NCBI GenBank assembly: GCA_027030435.1
Contig: JALVEX010000254.1
Location: 1-10,030, forward strand
Source: Paracoccaceae bacterium
GTDB taxonomy: Bacteria; Pseudomonadota; Alphaproteobacteria; Rhodobacterales; Rhodobacteraceae
Direction: 5' to 3'
DNA: 10,030 nt
Shown here: positions 1-6,597 of the stretch, piece by piece
Numbering within the stretch: position 1 is the stretch's first letter
Layout: every line of letters starts with the position of its first letter
Translations under genes and position numbers: made by a program
The notes under the pieces: generated by a model
What the model saw: the letters and a program-made list of their open reading frames with translations, nothing else
Databases searched by the model: none
Told to the model about the DNA's origin: nothing

Positions 1-144
1 GAAAAGCCGCTCGCGCACAAGCCCTGGGAAAAACCCCATGTGCCCAACCGCACCGGCACGCCCGAGGCCTATGCGCCCGCCGGCTCCATCCTGCGCGCCC
101 ACCCCAAGGAATGGCAGGATTACGAAGCCTGGCGGCCGGAATAG
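1..144 (+). CDS. NDUFA12-like NADH:ubiquinone oxidoreductase accessory subunit (3' end only)
   Basis: Only the last 47 codons and the TAG stop are in the window; the start lies upstream. The peptide reads PHVPNRTGTPEAYAPAGSIL and ends in DYEAWRPE. This is the C-terminal signature of the NDUFA12 / 17.2 kDa subunit family (PHxPNxTGTPxAYxPxGS followed by DYEAWxP), an accessory subunit of respiratory complex I found in mitochondria and alphaproteobacteria. The role, supporting assembly or stability of complex I at the inner membrane, is family knowledge. It is followed after 45 bases by mlaD on the same strand, a neighbourhood I recall as common in Rhodobacterales. The family call is firm despite truncation because the preserved part is the conserved part. 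Confidence 0.88.
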   Translation, partial: EKPLAHKPWEKPHVPNRTGTPEAYAPAGSILRAHPKEWQDYEAWRPE

Positions 145-189
145 GCCCCGGCGCGGAGCGGGCCGGCCAAGGCGGGAGGCGCAGGGATC

Positions 190-672
190 ATGGCAGCGAA
201 CATGCGTGAGATCGTGGCGGGCGGGATCGTCATCCTGGCCGCTCTGGCCTTCGCGATCTACGCGCGCCAGTCCACCGGCCTCACCACGGCGGGCAAGGAT
301 CATTACGAGCTTCAGGCCAGCTTCCGCTCGCTCAACGGCGTGACGGTGGGCACCGACGTGCGCCTCGCCGGCGTCAAGATAGGCGCCGTGACGAAGATCC
401 GCCTCAACCCCGAAACCTACCGCGCCGATACCACCTTCTCGATCGAGGAGGGGCTGAAGATCCCAGACGACAGCGCCGCGGTGGTGGCCTCCGAGGGCCT
501 CCTTGGCGGCAATTTCATCGAGATCATCCCCGGCGGATCGCTGTTCTACCTCGAGCCGGGCGACGAAATCGAGGATACCCAGGGCGCGGTGAGCCTGATT
601 TCGCTGCTGATGAAATTCGTGACCTCCTCGGGCGGCTCATCCGGCGATTCCGCCACCGGCGCCGCGCAATAG
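190..672 (+). CDS. mlaD: MlaD-type outer-membrane lipid asymmetry protein (MCE domain)
   Basis: A 160-residue protein with one N-terminal transmembrane anchor (about residues 8-24, preceded by MREIVAGGI) and a single MCE domain (about 38-115) containing SLNGVTVGTDVRLAGVKIGAV and SEGLLGGNFIEI, both typical of MlaD. The family forms the periplasmic hexameric ring of the Mla phospholipid transporter, anchored in the inner membrane. The length is close to the usual 150-180 residues. The start at 190 is preferred over the in-frame ATG at 202 because GGGAGG (174-179) lies ten bases upstream. The Gly/Ser-rich tail (147-157) is probably disordered. No mlaE, mlaF, mlaC or mlaB is adjacent, so the permease and ATPase must be encoded elsewhere. 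The gene is probably cotranscribed with the DUF2155 gene nine bases downstream. Confidence 0.9.
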   Translation: MAANMREIVAGGIVILAALAFAIYARQSTGLTTAGKDHYELQASFRSLNGVTVGTDVRLAGVKIGAVTKIRLNPETYRADTTFSIEEGLKIPDDSAAVVASEGLLGGNFIEIIPGGSLFYLEPGDEIEDTQGAVSLISLLMKFVTSSGGSSGDSATGAAQ

Positions 673-681
673 GGGGAAGCG

Positions 682-1056
682 ATGAAGCGTCTGCTGCCCT
701 GCCTTGCCGCAACCGCCATGCTGGCTCTCGCTTCCCCTCTGCCGCTGCGGGCGGCGGATGTGGCCACCGGCACGGGCGCCATGCTGCGCGCGCTCGACAA
801 GCTCAACGGCACGGTCGAGGATATCGAGCTGCCCGCGGGGGGCGAGGCGCGCTTCGGCAAGCTTCGGATCGAGCTGCGCGAATGCCGCTATCCCGGGGGC
901 AACCCGGCGGGGGATGCCTTCGCCTTTCTCACCCTCACCGAAGCGGCCCACGAGCGGCCGGATTTCCGCGGCTGGATGATCGCCTCCGCGCCGGCGCTGA
1001 ACGCGCTCGATCATCACCGCTATGATGTCTGGGTATTGCGCTGCACCACCAGATAG
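682..1056 (+). CDS. Secreted DUF2155 domain protein
   Basis: A 124-residue protein with a clear Sec signal peptide (MKRLLPC, then a hydrophobic run to about residue 21, with likely cleavage around LRA-AD at 24-25). The mature part carries the DUF2155 pattern: LDKLNGTVEDIELPAGG, FGKLRIELRECRY, then GWMIASAPALNALDHHRYDVWVLRC. Two mature cysteines, C68 and C121, could form a disulphide. The function of the family is not known; a periplasmic location is inferred from the signal peptide. The start is set by AGGGGGAA (671-678), which overlaps the mlaD stop codon (670-672) and suggests translational coupling with mlaD. Its 3' end overlaps the convergent aat gene by 37 bases, so the last dozen codons are antisense to the end of aat. 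Confidence 0.87.
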   Translation: MKRLLPCLAATAMLALASPLPLRAADVATGTGAMLRALDKLNGTVEDIELPAGGEARFGKLRIELRECRYPGGNPAGDAFAFLTLTEAAHERPDFRGWMIASAPALNALDHHRYDVWVLRCTTR

Positions 1057-1664
1057 CCCGGCGGGATCTGCCGCTGACGGTTGAAATCCGCCGGCCGCGC
1101 CAGGGCGCGCTTCAGCCGGCGGCGGTATTCGGCGCGCGGGATCTCCACCGCGCCGAGCGAGGCGAGATGGGGGGTGATGAACTGGGTGTCGAACAGGGTG
1201 AAGCCGCCCTCGCGCAGGCGGTCCACCAGATAGGCGAGCGCGATCTTGGAGGCATTGGTGCGGCGTGAAAACATGCTCTCGCCGAAGAAGGCGCCGCCGA
1301 GCGTGATGCCGAAGACGCCCCCCGCAAGCTCCCCCTCCATCCACACTTCCAGTGAGTGCGCGATCCCCATGCGGCGCAGCGCGGCATAGAAATCGAAGAG
1401 CGGTTCGTTGATCCAGGTCTGGGGGCGATCCGCGCAGGCCTCCACCACCGCGCCGAAAGAGGTGTTGACGCGGACGGCAAAGGCCTCCTTGCGGATCTGG
1501 CGGGCGAGGCTGCGCGAGATGTGAAAGCGGTCAAGCTCGAAAATGCCGCGCCGTTCGGGATCCATCAGGAAGAGGCGCGGATCATCGCGCGATTCCGCCA
1601 TCGGAAACACCCCGGCGGCATAGGCCGAGAGCAATCTTTCGGGCTCGATACCGGCCGTGCTCAT
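1020..1664 (-). CDS. aat: Leucyl/phenylalanyl-tRNA--protein transferase
   Basis: A 214-residue cytoplasmic enzyme that adds Leu or Phe from aminoacyl-tRNA to proteins with N-terminal Arg or Lys, marking them for ClpS/ClpAP (N-end rule). Family blocks seen are LLSAYAAGVFPMAES (11-25), HISRSLAR (48-55), TWINEP (83-88), HSLEVW (103-108), FFGESMFSR with N137-ASK (126-140) and FDTQFITPHLASLGA (158-172). E129, D159 and Q161 fall at the positions of E. coli catalytic-site residues E156, D186 and Q188 by motif alignment. The start at 1664 has a GGAAAG ribosome site at 1671-1676. Odd points are L33-M34 in LFLMDP, where relatives I recall carry Trp at the first position, and a 15-20 residue C-terminal tail. 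It lies downstream of accB-accC across a repeat-rich spacer and may share their transcript. Confidence 0.94.
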   Translation of the reverse strand: MSTAGIEPERLLSAYAAGVFPMAESRDDPRLFLMDPERRGIFELDRFHISRSLARQIRKEAFAVRVNTSFGAVVEACADRPQTWINEPLFDFYAALRRMGIAHSLEVWMEGELAGGVFGITLGGAFFGESMFSRRTNASKIALAYLVDRLREGGFTLFDTQFITPHLASLGAVEIPRAEYRRRLKRALARPADFNRQRQIPPGYLVVQRNTQTS

Positions 1665-1679
1665 CCGCAGCTTTCCGGG

Positions 1680-1703
1680 CCGTGACGGGGGCCGTGACGG
1701 GGG
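1680..1703. repeat. Two tandem copies of a 12-bp GC-rich unit
   Basis: CCGTGACGGGGG occurs twice head to tail, at 1680-1691 and 1692-1703, without mismatch. It sits immediately upstream of the aat ribosome site in the spacer between accC and aat. It resembles slippage-generated repeat DNA rather than a protein-binding array. Confidence 0.85.
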
Positions 1704-1715
1704 CCGGGCCGGGGA

Positions 1716-1767
1716 CGGATGCCGGAGCGCGGGCGGGGGCGCGGGCGGATGCCGGAGCGCGGGCGGG
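1716..1767. repeat. Two direct copies of a 22-bp unit, period 30 bp
   Basis: Identical 22-base units at 1716-1737 and 1746-1767 start with CGGATGCCGGAGCG and end with CGGGCGGG. An 8-base GC-only link separates them. The second copy ends directly against the accC stop codon (1768-1770 on the minus strand). Together with the 12-bp repeats, most of the accC-aat spacer (1665-1767) is repeated sequence. No clear hairpin with a T-run was found, so a terminator is not called. Confidence 0.85.
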
Positions 1768-3114
1768 TCAGGCGTATTTCTCTGCCAGCCATTTTTCCAG
1801 CCAGTGGATGTCGTATTCGCCCGTCAGGATCGCCTCTTCCTCGAGCAGATCCTTGAACAGCGGGATCGTCGTTTCCACCCCGTCCACGATCAGTTCGCCA
1901 AGCGCGCGCCTGAGGCGGGCGATGGCCTCGGGGCGATCGCGCCCGTGCACGATCAGCTTGCCGATCAGGCTGTCGTAATAGGGGGGGATGGTGTAGCCGT
2001 CGTAAAGCGCGCTGTCGATGCGCACGCCAAGCCCGCCGGGGGCGTGGAACTGGGTGATGGTGCCGGGGCAGGGGGTGAAATCGGGGAGCTTCTCGGCGTT
2101 GATGCGCACCTCGATGGCGTGGCCCCGCATCTCGAGATCCTCCTGCGTGAACGACATGGGCAGCCCTTCGGCCACCCGGATCTGCTCGCGCACCAGATCC
2201 ACCCCGAAAACGGCCTCCGTCACCGGATGCTCCACCTGCAGGCGGGTGTTCATCTCGATGAAGTAGAATTCGCCGTCCTCGTAGAGAAATTCGATCGTGC
2301 CCGCGCCGCGATAATTGATTCCGGCCACCGCATCGGCGCAGATCCGGCCGATGCGGGCGCGCATCTCGGGGCTGATCACCGGCCCCGGCGCCTCCTCGAG
2401 CACCTTCTGGTGGCGGCGCTGGAGCGAGCAGTCGCGCTCGCCCAGATGCACCGCGCCCCCCTTGCCATCGCCAAACACCTGCACCTCGATATGGCGCGGC
2501 TTCTGGAGATACTTCTCGATATAGACCTCGTCATTGCCGAAGCAGGCCTTCGCCTCGGAGCGCGCCGTCTGGAAGGCCTCGGAGAGATCCTCGGGCGCAA
2601 GCGCGAGCTTCATGCCCCGCCCGCCGCCCCCGGCGGTGGCCTTGACGATCACCGGAAAGCCGATCTCGGCGGCGATGCGGCGCGCGTCCTCGAGCGTGTC
2701 CACCCCGCCCTCGGAGCCCGGCACGCAGGGCACGCCGAGCGCCTTCATGGTTTCCTTGGCGGTGATCTTGTCGCCCATGATGCGGATGTGCTCGGCGGTG
2801 GGGCCGATGAAGGCGATGTCGTGATCCTCGAGGATCTGCACGAATTTCGCATTTTCGGAAAGGAAGCCGTAGCCCGGATGCACCGCCTGGGCGCCGGAGA
2901 TTTCGCAGGCCGAAACGATCGCGGGGATCGAGAGATAGCTCCTGTCGCTCGGCGGCGGGCCGATGCAGATCGCCTCATCGGCCATGCGCACGTGCATGGC
3001 GTCCGAATCGGCGGTGGAGTGGACGGCCACCGAACGGATGCCCATCTCGCGGCAGGCCCGCACGACTCTGAGCGCGATCTCGCCCCGGTTCGCGATCAGG
3101 ATCTTGTCAAACAT
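1768..3114 (-). CDS. accC: Acetyl-CoA carboxylase biotin carboxylase subunit
   Basis: A 448-residue ATP-grasp enzyme that carboxylates biotin on BCCP with bicarbonate and ATP, the first half-reaction of malonyl-CoA synthesis. The length matches the usual 445-450. It opens with the canonical MFDKILIANRGEIALRV. The glycine-rich ATP lid GGGGRGM is at 162-168, K116 and K158 contact ATP by homology, HQKVLEE is at 235-241, and EMNTRLQVEHPVTE is at 287-300, with metal/ATP ligands E275 and E287 and catalytic R291, V294 and E295. R337 corresponds to E. coli R338, and the numbering is offset by one throughout this core. All expected residues are intact. It starts ten bases after accB; the ribosome-site-like AGGGGCG overlaps the accB stop, pointing to coupled translation. 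Confidence 0.98.
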   Translation of the reverse strand: MFDKILIANRGEIALRVVRACREMGIRSVAVHSTADSDAMHVRMADEAICIGPPPSDRSYLSIPAIVSACEISGAQAVHPGYGFLSENAKFVQILEDHDIAFIGPTAEHIRIMGDKITAKETMKALGVPCVPGSEGGVDTLEDARRIAAEIGFPVIVKATAGGGGRGMKLALAPEDLSEAFQTARSEAKACFGNDEVYIEKYLQKPRHIEVQVFGDGKGGAVHLGERDCSLQRRHQKVLEEAPGPVISPEMRARIGRICADAVAGINYRGAGTIEFLYEDGEFYFIEMNTRLQVEHPVTEAVFGVDLVREQIRVAEGLPMSFTQEDLEMRGHAIEVRINAEKLPDFTPCPGTITQFHAPGGLGVRIDSALYDGYTIPPYYDSLIGKLIVHGRDRPEAIARLRRALGELIVDGVETTIPLFKDLLEEEAILTGEYDIHWLEKWLAEKYA

Positions 3115-3124
3115 CCCCGCGCCC

Positions 3125-3658
3125 CTATTCGATGATCATCAGGGGGGCGCCGAATTCCACCGGCTCGCCATCGCCCACGAGGATGCGCCGGACGGTGCCC
3201 GAATGCGGCGCCGGGATCGGGTTCATGGTTTTCATGGCTTCGATGATGAGGAGCGTATCGCCCTCCTTCACCTGGCTGCCCACGGTGACGAAGGGCTCGG
3301 CCCCCGGCTCGGGCTGCAGATAGGCGGTGCCGACCATCGGCGAGGTGACGGCGCCGGGATGGGCGGTGGGATCCTCGGGCGGCGCGGCGGGGGCGGATGA
3401 TTCGGCCGCTGTCGGCGGCTGGGGCGCGGCGGCGGGCGCAGGGGCGGGGGGCGGCGCCGGGGCCGCGGTGGCGGCCGGCGCGGGGGCGGCAGGCTGGCGG
3501 CTCACCCGCACGGTGAGGCGATCGCCCTCGCCATATTCGCGCTTCACCTGAAGCTCGGTCAGATCGTTTTCATCGAGGAGCCCTGCAAGCGCCCTGATGA
3601 AGGCCACATCGGATTCACGGGTCGTGTCTGCGGTCTGGTCTGCCGGTTTTTTTGCCAT
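3125..3658 (-). CDS. accB: Acetyl-CoA carboxylase biotin carboxyl carrier protein
   Basis: A 177-residue carrier whose biotinyl lysine shuttles carboxyl groups from AccC to the carboxyltransferase. The N-terminal helix region (about 15-53) is followed by a Pro/Ala-rich flexible linker (about 55-105). The biotinyl domain begins at SPMVGTAYLQPEPGAEPF, which includes the BCCP thumb segment. EAMKTMN (140-146) gives biotinylation at K143, and the protein ends in GEPVEFGAPLMIIE. The start at 3658 is supported by GAGGAAG (minus strand, 3661-3667). It is the first gene of accB-accC. In many bacteria aroQ precedes accB; here the next gene upstream is the divergent preT, so the accBC promoter must lie in 3659-3878. 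Confidence 0.97.
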   Translation of the reverse strand: MAKKPADQTADTTRESDVAFIRALAGLLDENDLTELQVKREYGEGDRLTVRVSRQPAAPAPAATAAPAPPPAPAPAAAPQPPTAAESSAPAAPPEDPTAHPGAVTSPMVGTAYLQPEPGAEPFVTVGSQVKEGDTLLIIEAMKTMNPIPAPHSGTVRRILVGDGEPVEFGAPLMIIE

Positions 3659-3691
3659 TTCTTCCTCGAACGCTGCTGCCCCGCCCTTGCT

Positions 3692-3709
3692 GGCGGCTTT
3701 CTCACCGCC
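3692..3709 (-). other. Small hairpin in the accB leader
   Basis: On the minus strand GGCGG (3709-3705) can pair with CCGCC (3696-3692) around a GAGAAA-containing loop, about 35 bases upstream of the accB start. It is part of a short GC-rich patch (CCGCCGGCGG) in an otherwise AT-richer leader. It could affect accB translation or simply reflect base composition; no riboswitch class is recognised. Confidence 0.25.
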
Positions 3710-3795
3710 GGCGGATTTGCAGCTTTATACGCAACAGAAGGAGGGGAGGAAAGCATATCCGGCGAAAAATGCCGGGTGGGAGGAAGATGGCTAAA

Positions 3796-3811
3796 TTTAC
3801 CAATTGATAAA
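3796..3811. promoter_or_regulatory. Probable RutR operator upstream of preT
   Basis: TTTACCAATTGATAAA is a 16-bp near-palindrome in which seven of eight base pairs are symmetric (only C3800/A3807 fails). Against the E. coli RutR consensus as I recall it (TTGACCAnnTGGTCAA), 11 of 14 defined positions match. It shares the core ACCAATTG with the stronger site at 8208-8223 next to rutR. It lies 68 bases before the preT start, inside a conspicuously AT-rich island. The match and shared core are seen; RutR binding is inferred. No convincing -35/-10 pair was found beside it: TAAATT (3792-3797) could be a -10, but it lacks a good -35. Confidence 0.6.
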
Positions 3812-3864
3812 AAATGAAACCTGTGGCAGGCTTTCTCCACGACGACAAAGCAAACGATGCCAAC

Positions 3865-3871
3865 AGGGAAG
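3865..3871 (+). promoter_or_regulatory. Ribosome binding site fixing the preT start
   Basis: AGGGAAG is seven bases before the ATG at 3879. The longer reading frame opens with a TTG at 3804 that lies inside the putative operator and has no ribosome site, so 3879 is taken as the start. Confidence 0.75.
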
Positions 3872-3878
3872 AAGACGC

Positions 3879-5213
3879 ATGCCAAACAGCCCTTTGACAC
3901 CGGGGATCGTGCCCGGGCGCCTGCCCGAGGATGCGATCAGGGAGAATTTTTCCGATCTGCACCCGCCGATGGATGCCCATGAGGCGGCGGTGGCGGCGGA
4001 TCGCTGCTATTTCTGCCATGACGCCCCCTGCATGGAGGCCTGCCCCACGGCGATCGACATCCCGATGTTCATCCGCGAGATTGCCACCAAATCGGTGGAT
4101 TCGGCGGCCCGCACCATTTTCAGCCAGAACATCCTCGGCGGCATGTGCGCGCGCGTCTGCCCCACCGAGACGCTCTGCGAACAGGCCTGCGTGCGCATGG
4201 ATGCGGAGGAGGATCCGGTGGAGATCGGGCGCCTGCAGCGCTTCGCCACCGATCACCTGATGGCGAAGAATACCCACCCCTTCACCCGCGAAGAGCCCAC
4301 CGGCAAGCGCATTGCCGTGGTGGGGGCGGGGCCGGCGGGGCTTGCCTGCGCGCACCGCCTGGCGATGAAGGGGCATGACGTGGTGGTGTTCGATTTCCGC
4401 CCCAAGCCCGGCGGGCTCAACGAATACGGCATCGCCGCCTACAAGAGCACCGATGATTTCGCCCAGGCCGAGGTGGCCTGGCTTATGCGCATCGGCGGGA
4501 TCGAGATCAGGCACGGGCAGCGCCTCGGCGAGGAGCTTTCGCTCGATGCGCTCAGGGCCGATTTTGATGCGGTGTTTCTCGGCATCGGGCTTCAGGGGGT
4601 GAACGCGCTCGGCATCGCCGGCGAGGATCTCGAAGGCGTGGTGAACGCGGTGGATTTCATCGCCGATCTGCGCCAGGCCGAGGATCTTTCGCGCGTCCCT
4701 GTCGGGCGCGACGTGGTGGTGATCGGCGGCGGCATGACGGCGATCGACGCCGCGGTGCAGGCCAAGCTTCTGGGCGCGCTCAATGTCAGCCTCGTCTATC
4801 GCCGCGGGCGCGAGCGCATGGCCGCTTCCCCCTACGAGCAGGAGCTCGCCGCGGCGAAGGGCGTGCATATCATCACCAATGCCCGCCCGGTGGCGCTCCA
4901 TGGCGATGGCGCGGTGCGGGAAGCCGAATTCGAATACACGCGCGAGGAGGAGGGCACGCTGGTGGGCACCGGCGAAACCTTCCGCATCCGCGCCGATCAG
5001 GTGATGAAGGCCATCGGTCAGACGCTCCTCGGCGCGCCCGAGGGGCTCGAGATCGCGGGCGGCAAGATCGCCGTTACGGGAGCCGGGCGCACCGGGGCCG
5101 AAGGCATCTGGGCCGGGGGCGATTGCGCTTCCGGCGGCGATGATCTCACGGTGACCGCCGTGGCCGAGGGGCGCGACGCCGCCGAAGATATTCACGCCAC
5201 GCTGATGGCATAG
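3879..5213 (+). CDS. preT: NAD-dependent dihydropyrimidine dehydrogenase, PreT subunit
   Basis: A 444-residue FAD and Fe-S subunit that takes electrons from NAD(P)H and passes them to PreA for reduction of uracil or thymine to the 5,6-dihydro form. The N-terminal Fe-S part has C43, C46, C51 and C55, then C94, C100, C104 and Q120. The spacing is identical (constant offset 36) to the ligands I recall for mammalian DPD, including its unusual glutamine ligand. The FAD site GAGPAG is at 149-154, a second dinucleotide site GGGMTAID at 283-290, and the closing FAD motif WAGGD at 411-415. PreT equals the N-terminal half of eukaryotic DPD. It could be confused with a GltD-type subunit, but preA 14 bases downstream settles the assignment. 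A putative RutR operator precedes it. Confidence 0.95.
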   Translation: MPNSPLTPGIVPGRLPEDAIRENFSDLHPPMDAHEAAVAADRCYFCHDAPCMEACPTAIDIPMFIREIATKSVDSAARTIFSQNILGGMCARVCPTETLCEQACVRMDAEEDPVEIGRLQRFATDHLMAKNTHPFTREEPTGKRIAVVGAGPAGLACAHRLAMKGHDVVVFDFRPKPGGLNEYGIAAYKSTDDFAQAEVAWLMRIGGIEIRHGQRLGEELSLDALRADFDAVFLGIGLQGVNALGIAGEDLEGVVNAVDFIADLRQAEDLSRVPVGRDVVVIGGGMTAIDAAVQAKLLGALNVSLVYRRGRERMAASPYEQELAAAKGVHIITNARPVALHGDGAVREAEFEYTREEEGTLVGTGETFRIRADQVMKAIGQTLLGAPEGLEIAGGKIAVTGAGRTGAEGIWAGGDCASGGDDLTVTAVAEGRDAAEDIHATLMA

Positions 5214-5227
5214 GGGAGGCTGAGCAA

Positions 5228-6535
5228 ATGGCTGATCTTTCTACAAATTTCGTCGGGATCAAATCCCCCAATCCGTTCTGGCTGGCGTCCGCTCCGCCGA
5301 CCGACAAGGAATACAACGTGCGCCGCGCCTTCGAAGCGGGCTGGGGCGGCGTGGTGTGGAAGACGCTGGGCGAGGCGGGGCCGCCCGTCGTCAATGTGAA
5401 CGGGCCGCGCTACGGCGCCATCTGGGGCCCCGACCGCCGCCTGATCGGGCTCAACAACATCGAACTCATCACCGATCGTCCGCTCGAGGTGAACCTGCGC
5501 GAGATCAAGGCGGTGAAGCGCGATTACCCGGATCGGGCGCTGGTCGTCAGCCTGATGGTGCCCTGCGAGGAGGAGGCGTGGAAGCGCATCCTGCCGCTTG
5601 TGGAGGAAACGGGCGCCGACGGCATCGAGCTCAATTTCGGCTGCCCGCACGGGATGAGCGAGCGCGGCATGGGCTCGGCCGTGGGGCAGGTGCCGGAATA
5701 TGTGGAGATGGTGGCGCGCTGGTGCAAGGCCAACACCCGCATGCCGGTGATCGTGAAGCTCACCCCCAACATCACCGATATCCGCCAGCCCGCCCGCGCC
5801 GCCTTCCGCGGGGGCGCCGATGCCGTTTCGCTCATCAACACCATCAATTCCATCACCGCCGTGGATCTCGACAGGATGGCGCCCGAGCCCACGATCGACG
5901 GCAAGGGCACTCACGGCGGCTATTGCGGTCCGGCGGTGAAGCCGATCGCGCTCAACATGGTGGCCGAGATCGCGCGCGACGAGGAAACCCGCGGCAAGCC
6001 GATCTCGGCGATCGGCGGCATCACCACCTGGAAGGACGCGGCGGAATTCATGGCGCTCGGCGCGGGCTGCGTGCAGGTCTGCACCGCGGCGATGACATAT
6101 GGCTTCCGCATCGTCGAGGAGATGATCGCGGGGCTTTCGGAATGGATGGACGAGAAGGGCCACGCGAAGCTCGATGATTTCATCGGCAGTGCTGTCCCGA
6201 ATGTGACGGACTGGCAGTTCCTCAACCTCAATTACATCACCAAGGCGGAGATCGATCAGGATCTCTGCATCAAGTGCGGGCGCTGCTATGCCGCCTGCGA
6301 GGATACCAGCCACCAGGCGATCGCCATGAGCGAGGATCGGGTGTTCACGGTGAAGGACGAGGAATGCGTGGCCTGCAATCTCTGCGTGGATGTCTGCCCG
6401 GTGGAGGGCTGCATCACCATGCGTGAGCTGAAGCCCGGCGAGGTGGATCCGCGCACCGGACGGGTGGTGGAGAAGGATTACGCCAACTGGACGACCCATC
6501 CCAACAACCCCGGCAGCGGCTGCGCTGCCGAGTGA
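5228..6535 (+). CDS. preA: NAD-dependent dihydropyrimidine dehydrogenase, PreA subunit
   Basis: A 435-residue subunit equal to the C-terminal half of eukaryotic DPD: an FMN-binding dihydroorotate dehydrogenase-like TIM barrel (about 1-320), then a two-[4Fe-4S] ferredoxin domain. It reduces uracil/thymine at FMN using electrons from PreT. Active-site elements are VVWKT (K45), NNIEL (76-80), NFGCPHGMSERGMG (136-149) with probable catalytic C139, KLTPNITDI (177-185) and INTINS (203-208). Ferredoxin cysteines are C347, C350, C353, C357 and C380, C383, C386, C390. G138 stands where mammalian DPD has a substrate-contacting Ser, as I recall. GGGGAGG (5213-5219) gives a strong ribosome site, and the 14-base gap from preT implies a coupled operon. 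Confidence 0.96.
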   Translation: MADLSTNFVGIKSPNPFWLASAPPTDKEYNVRRAFEAGWGGVVWKTLGEAGPPVVNVNGPRYGAIWGPDRRLIGLNNIELITDRPLEVNLREIKAVKRDYPDRALVVSLMVPCEEEAWKRILPLVEETGADGIELNFGCPHGMSERGMGSAVGQVPEYVEMVARWCKANTRMPVIVKLTPNITDIRQPARAAFRGGADAVSLINTINSITAVDLDRMAPEPTIDGKGTHGGYCGPAVKPIALNMVAEIARDEETRGKPISAIGGITTWKDAAEFMALGAGCVQVCTAAMTYGFRIVEEMIAGLSEWMDEKGHAKLDDFIGSAVPNVTDWQFLNLNYITKAEIDQDLCIKCGRCYAACEDTSHQAIAMSEDRVFTVKDEECVACNLCVDVCPVEGCITMRELKPGEVDPRTGRVVEKDYANWTTHPNNPGSGCAAE

Positions 6536-6544
6536 ATGGCGGTA

Positions 6545-6566
6545 ACCGGCCGGCCGTAAAGCCGGT
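6545..6566. terminator. Weak hairpin between convergent genes
   Basis: ACCGGC (6545-6550) can pair with GCCGGT (6561-6566) around a ten-base loop, just after preA and before the convergent hypothetical gene. There is no T-run on either side, so this is not a standard intrinsic terminator. It is the only plausible stem in the 62-base convergent gap. Confidence 0.25.
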
Positions 6567-6597
6567 CGGGCGAGGATCCCGGGGCCGGGGTGCCGGC

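Noticed and set aside
1680..1767. Direct repeats as a possible CRISPR array
   Set aside because: Units are 12 and 22 bp with two copies each, GC-only links and no spacer-like unique sequence of constant length; no cas genes nearby.
1657..3135. 492-codon open frame on the plus strand
   Set aside because: It lies entirely antisense to accC and its spacer, its composition is the His/Gly/Ala-rich type typical of antisense frames in GC-rich DNA, and accC is certain.
3804..3878. 25-codon N-terminal extension of preT from a TTG
   Set aside because: It begins inside the putative operator, has no ribosome site, and the added residues have no counterpart in PreT; AGGGAAG points to 3879.
3702..5195. 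497-codon open frame on the minus strand
   Set aside because: Antisense shadow of preT, whose Fe-S, FAD and NAD(P)H motifs are unmistakable; no ribosome site and His/Ala/Gly-rich shadow composition.
5192..6499. 435-codon minus-strand frame opposite preA
   Set aside because: Shadow of preA; no recognisable domain and no ribosome site.
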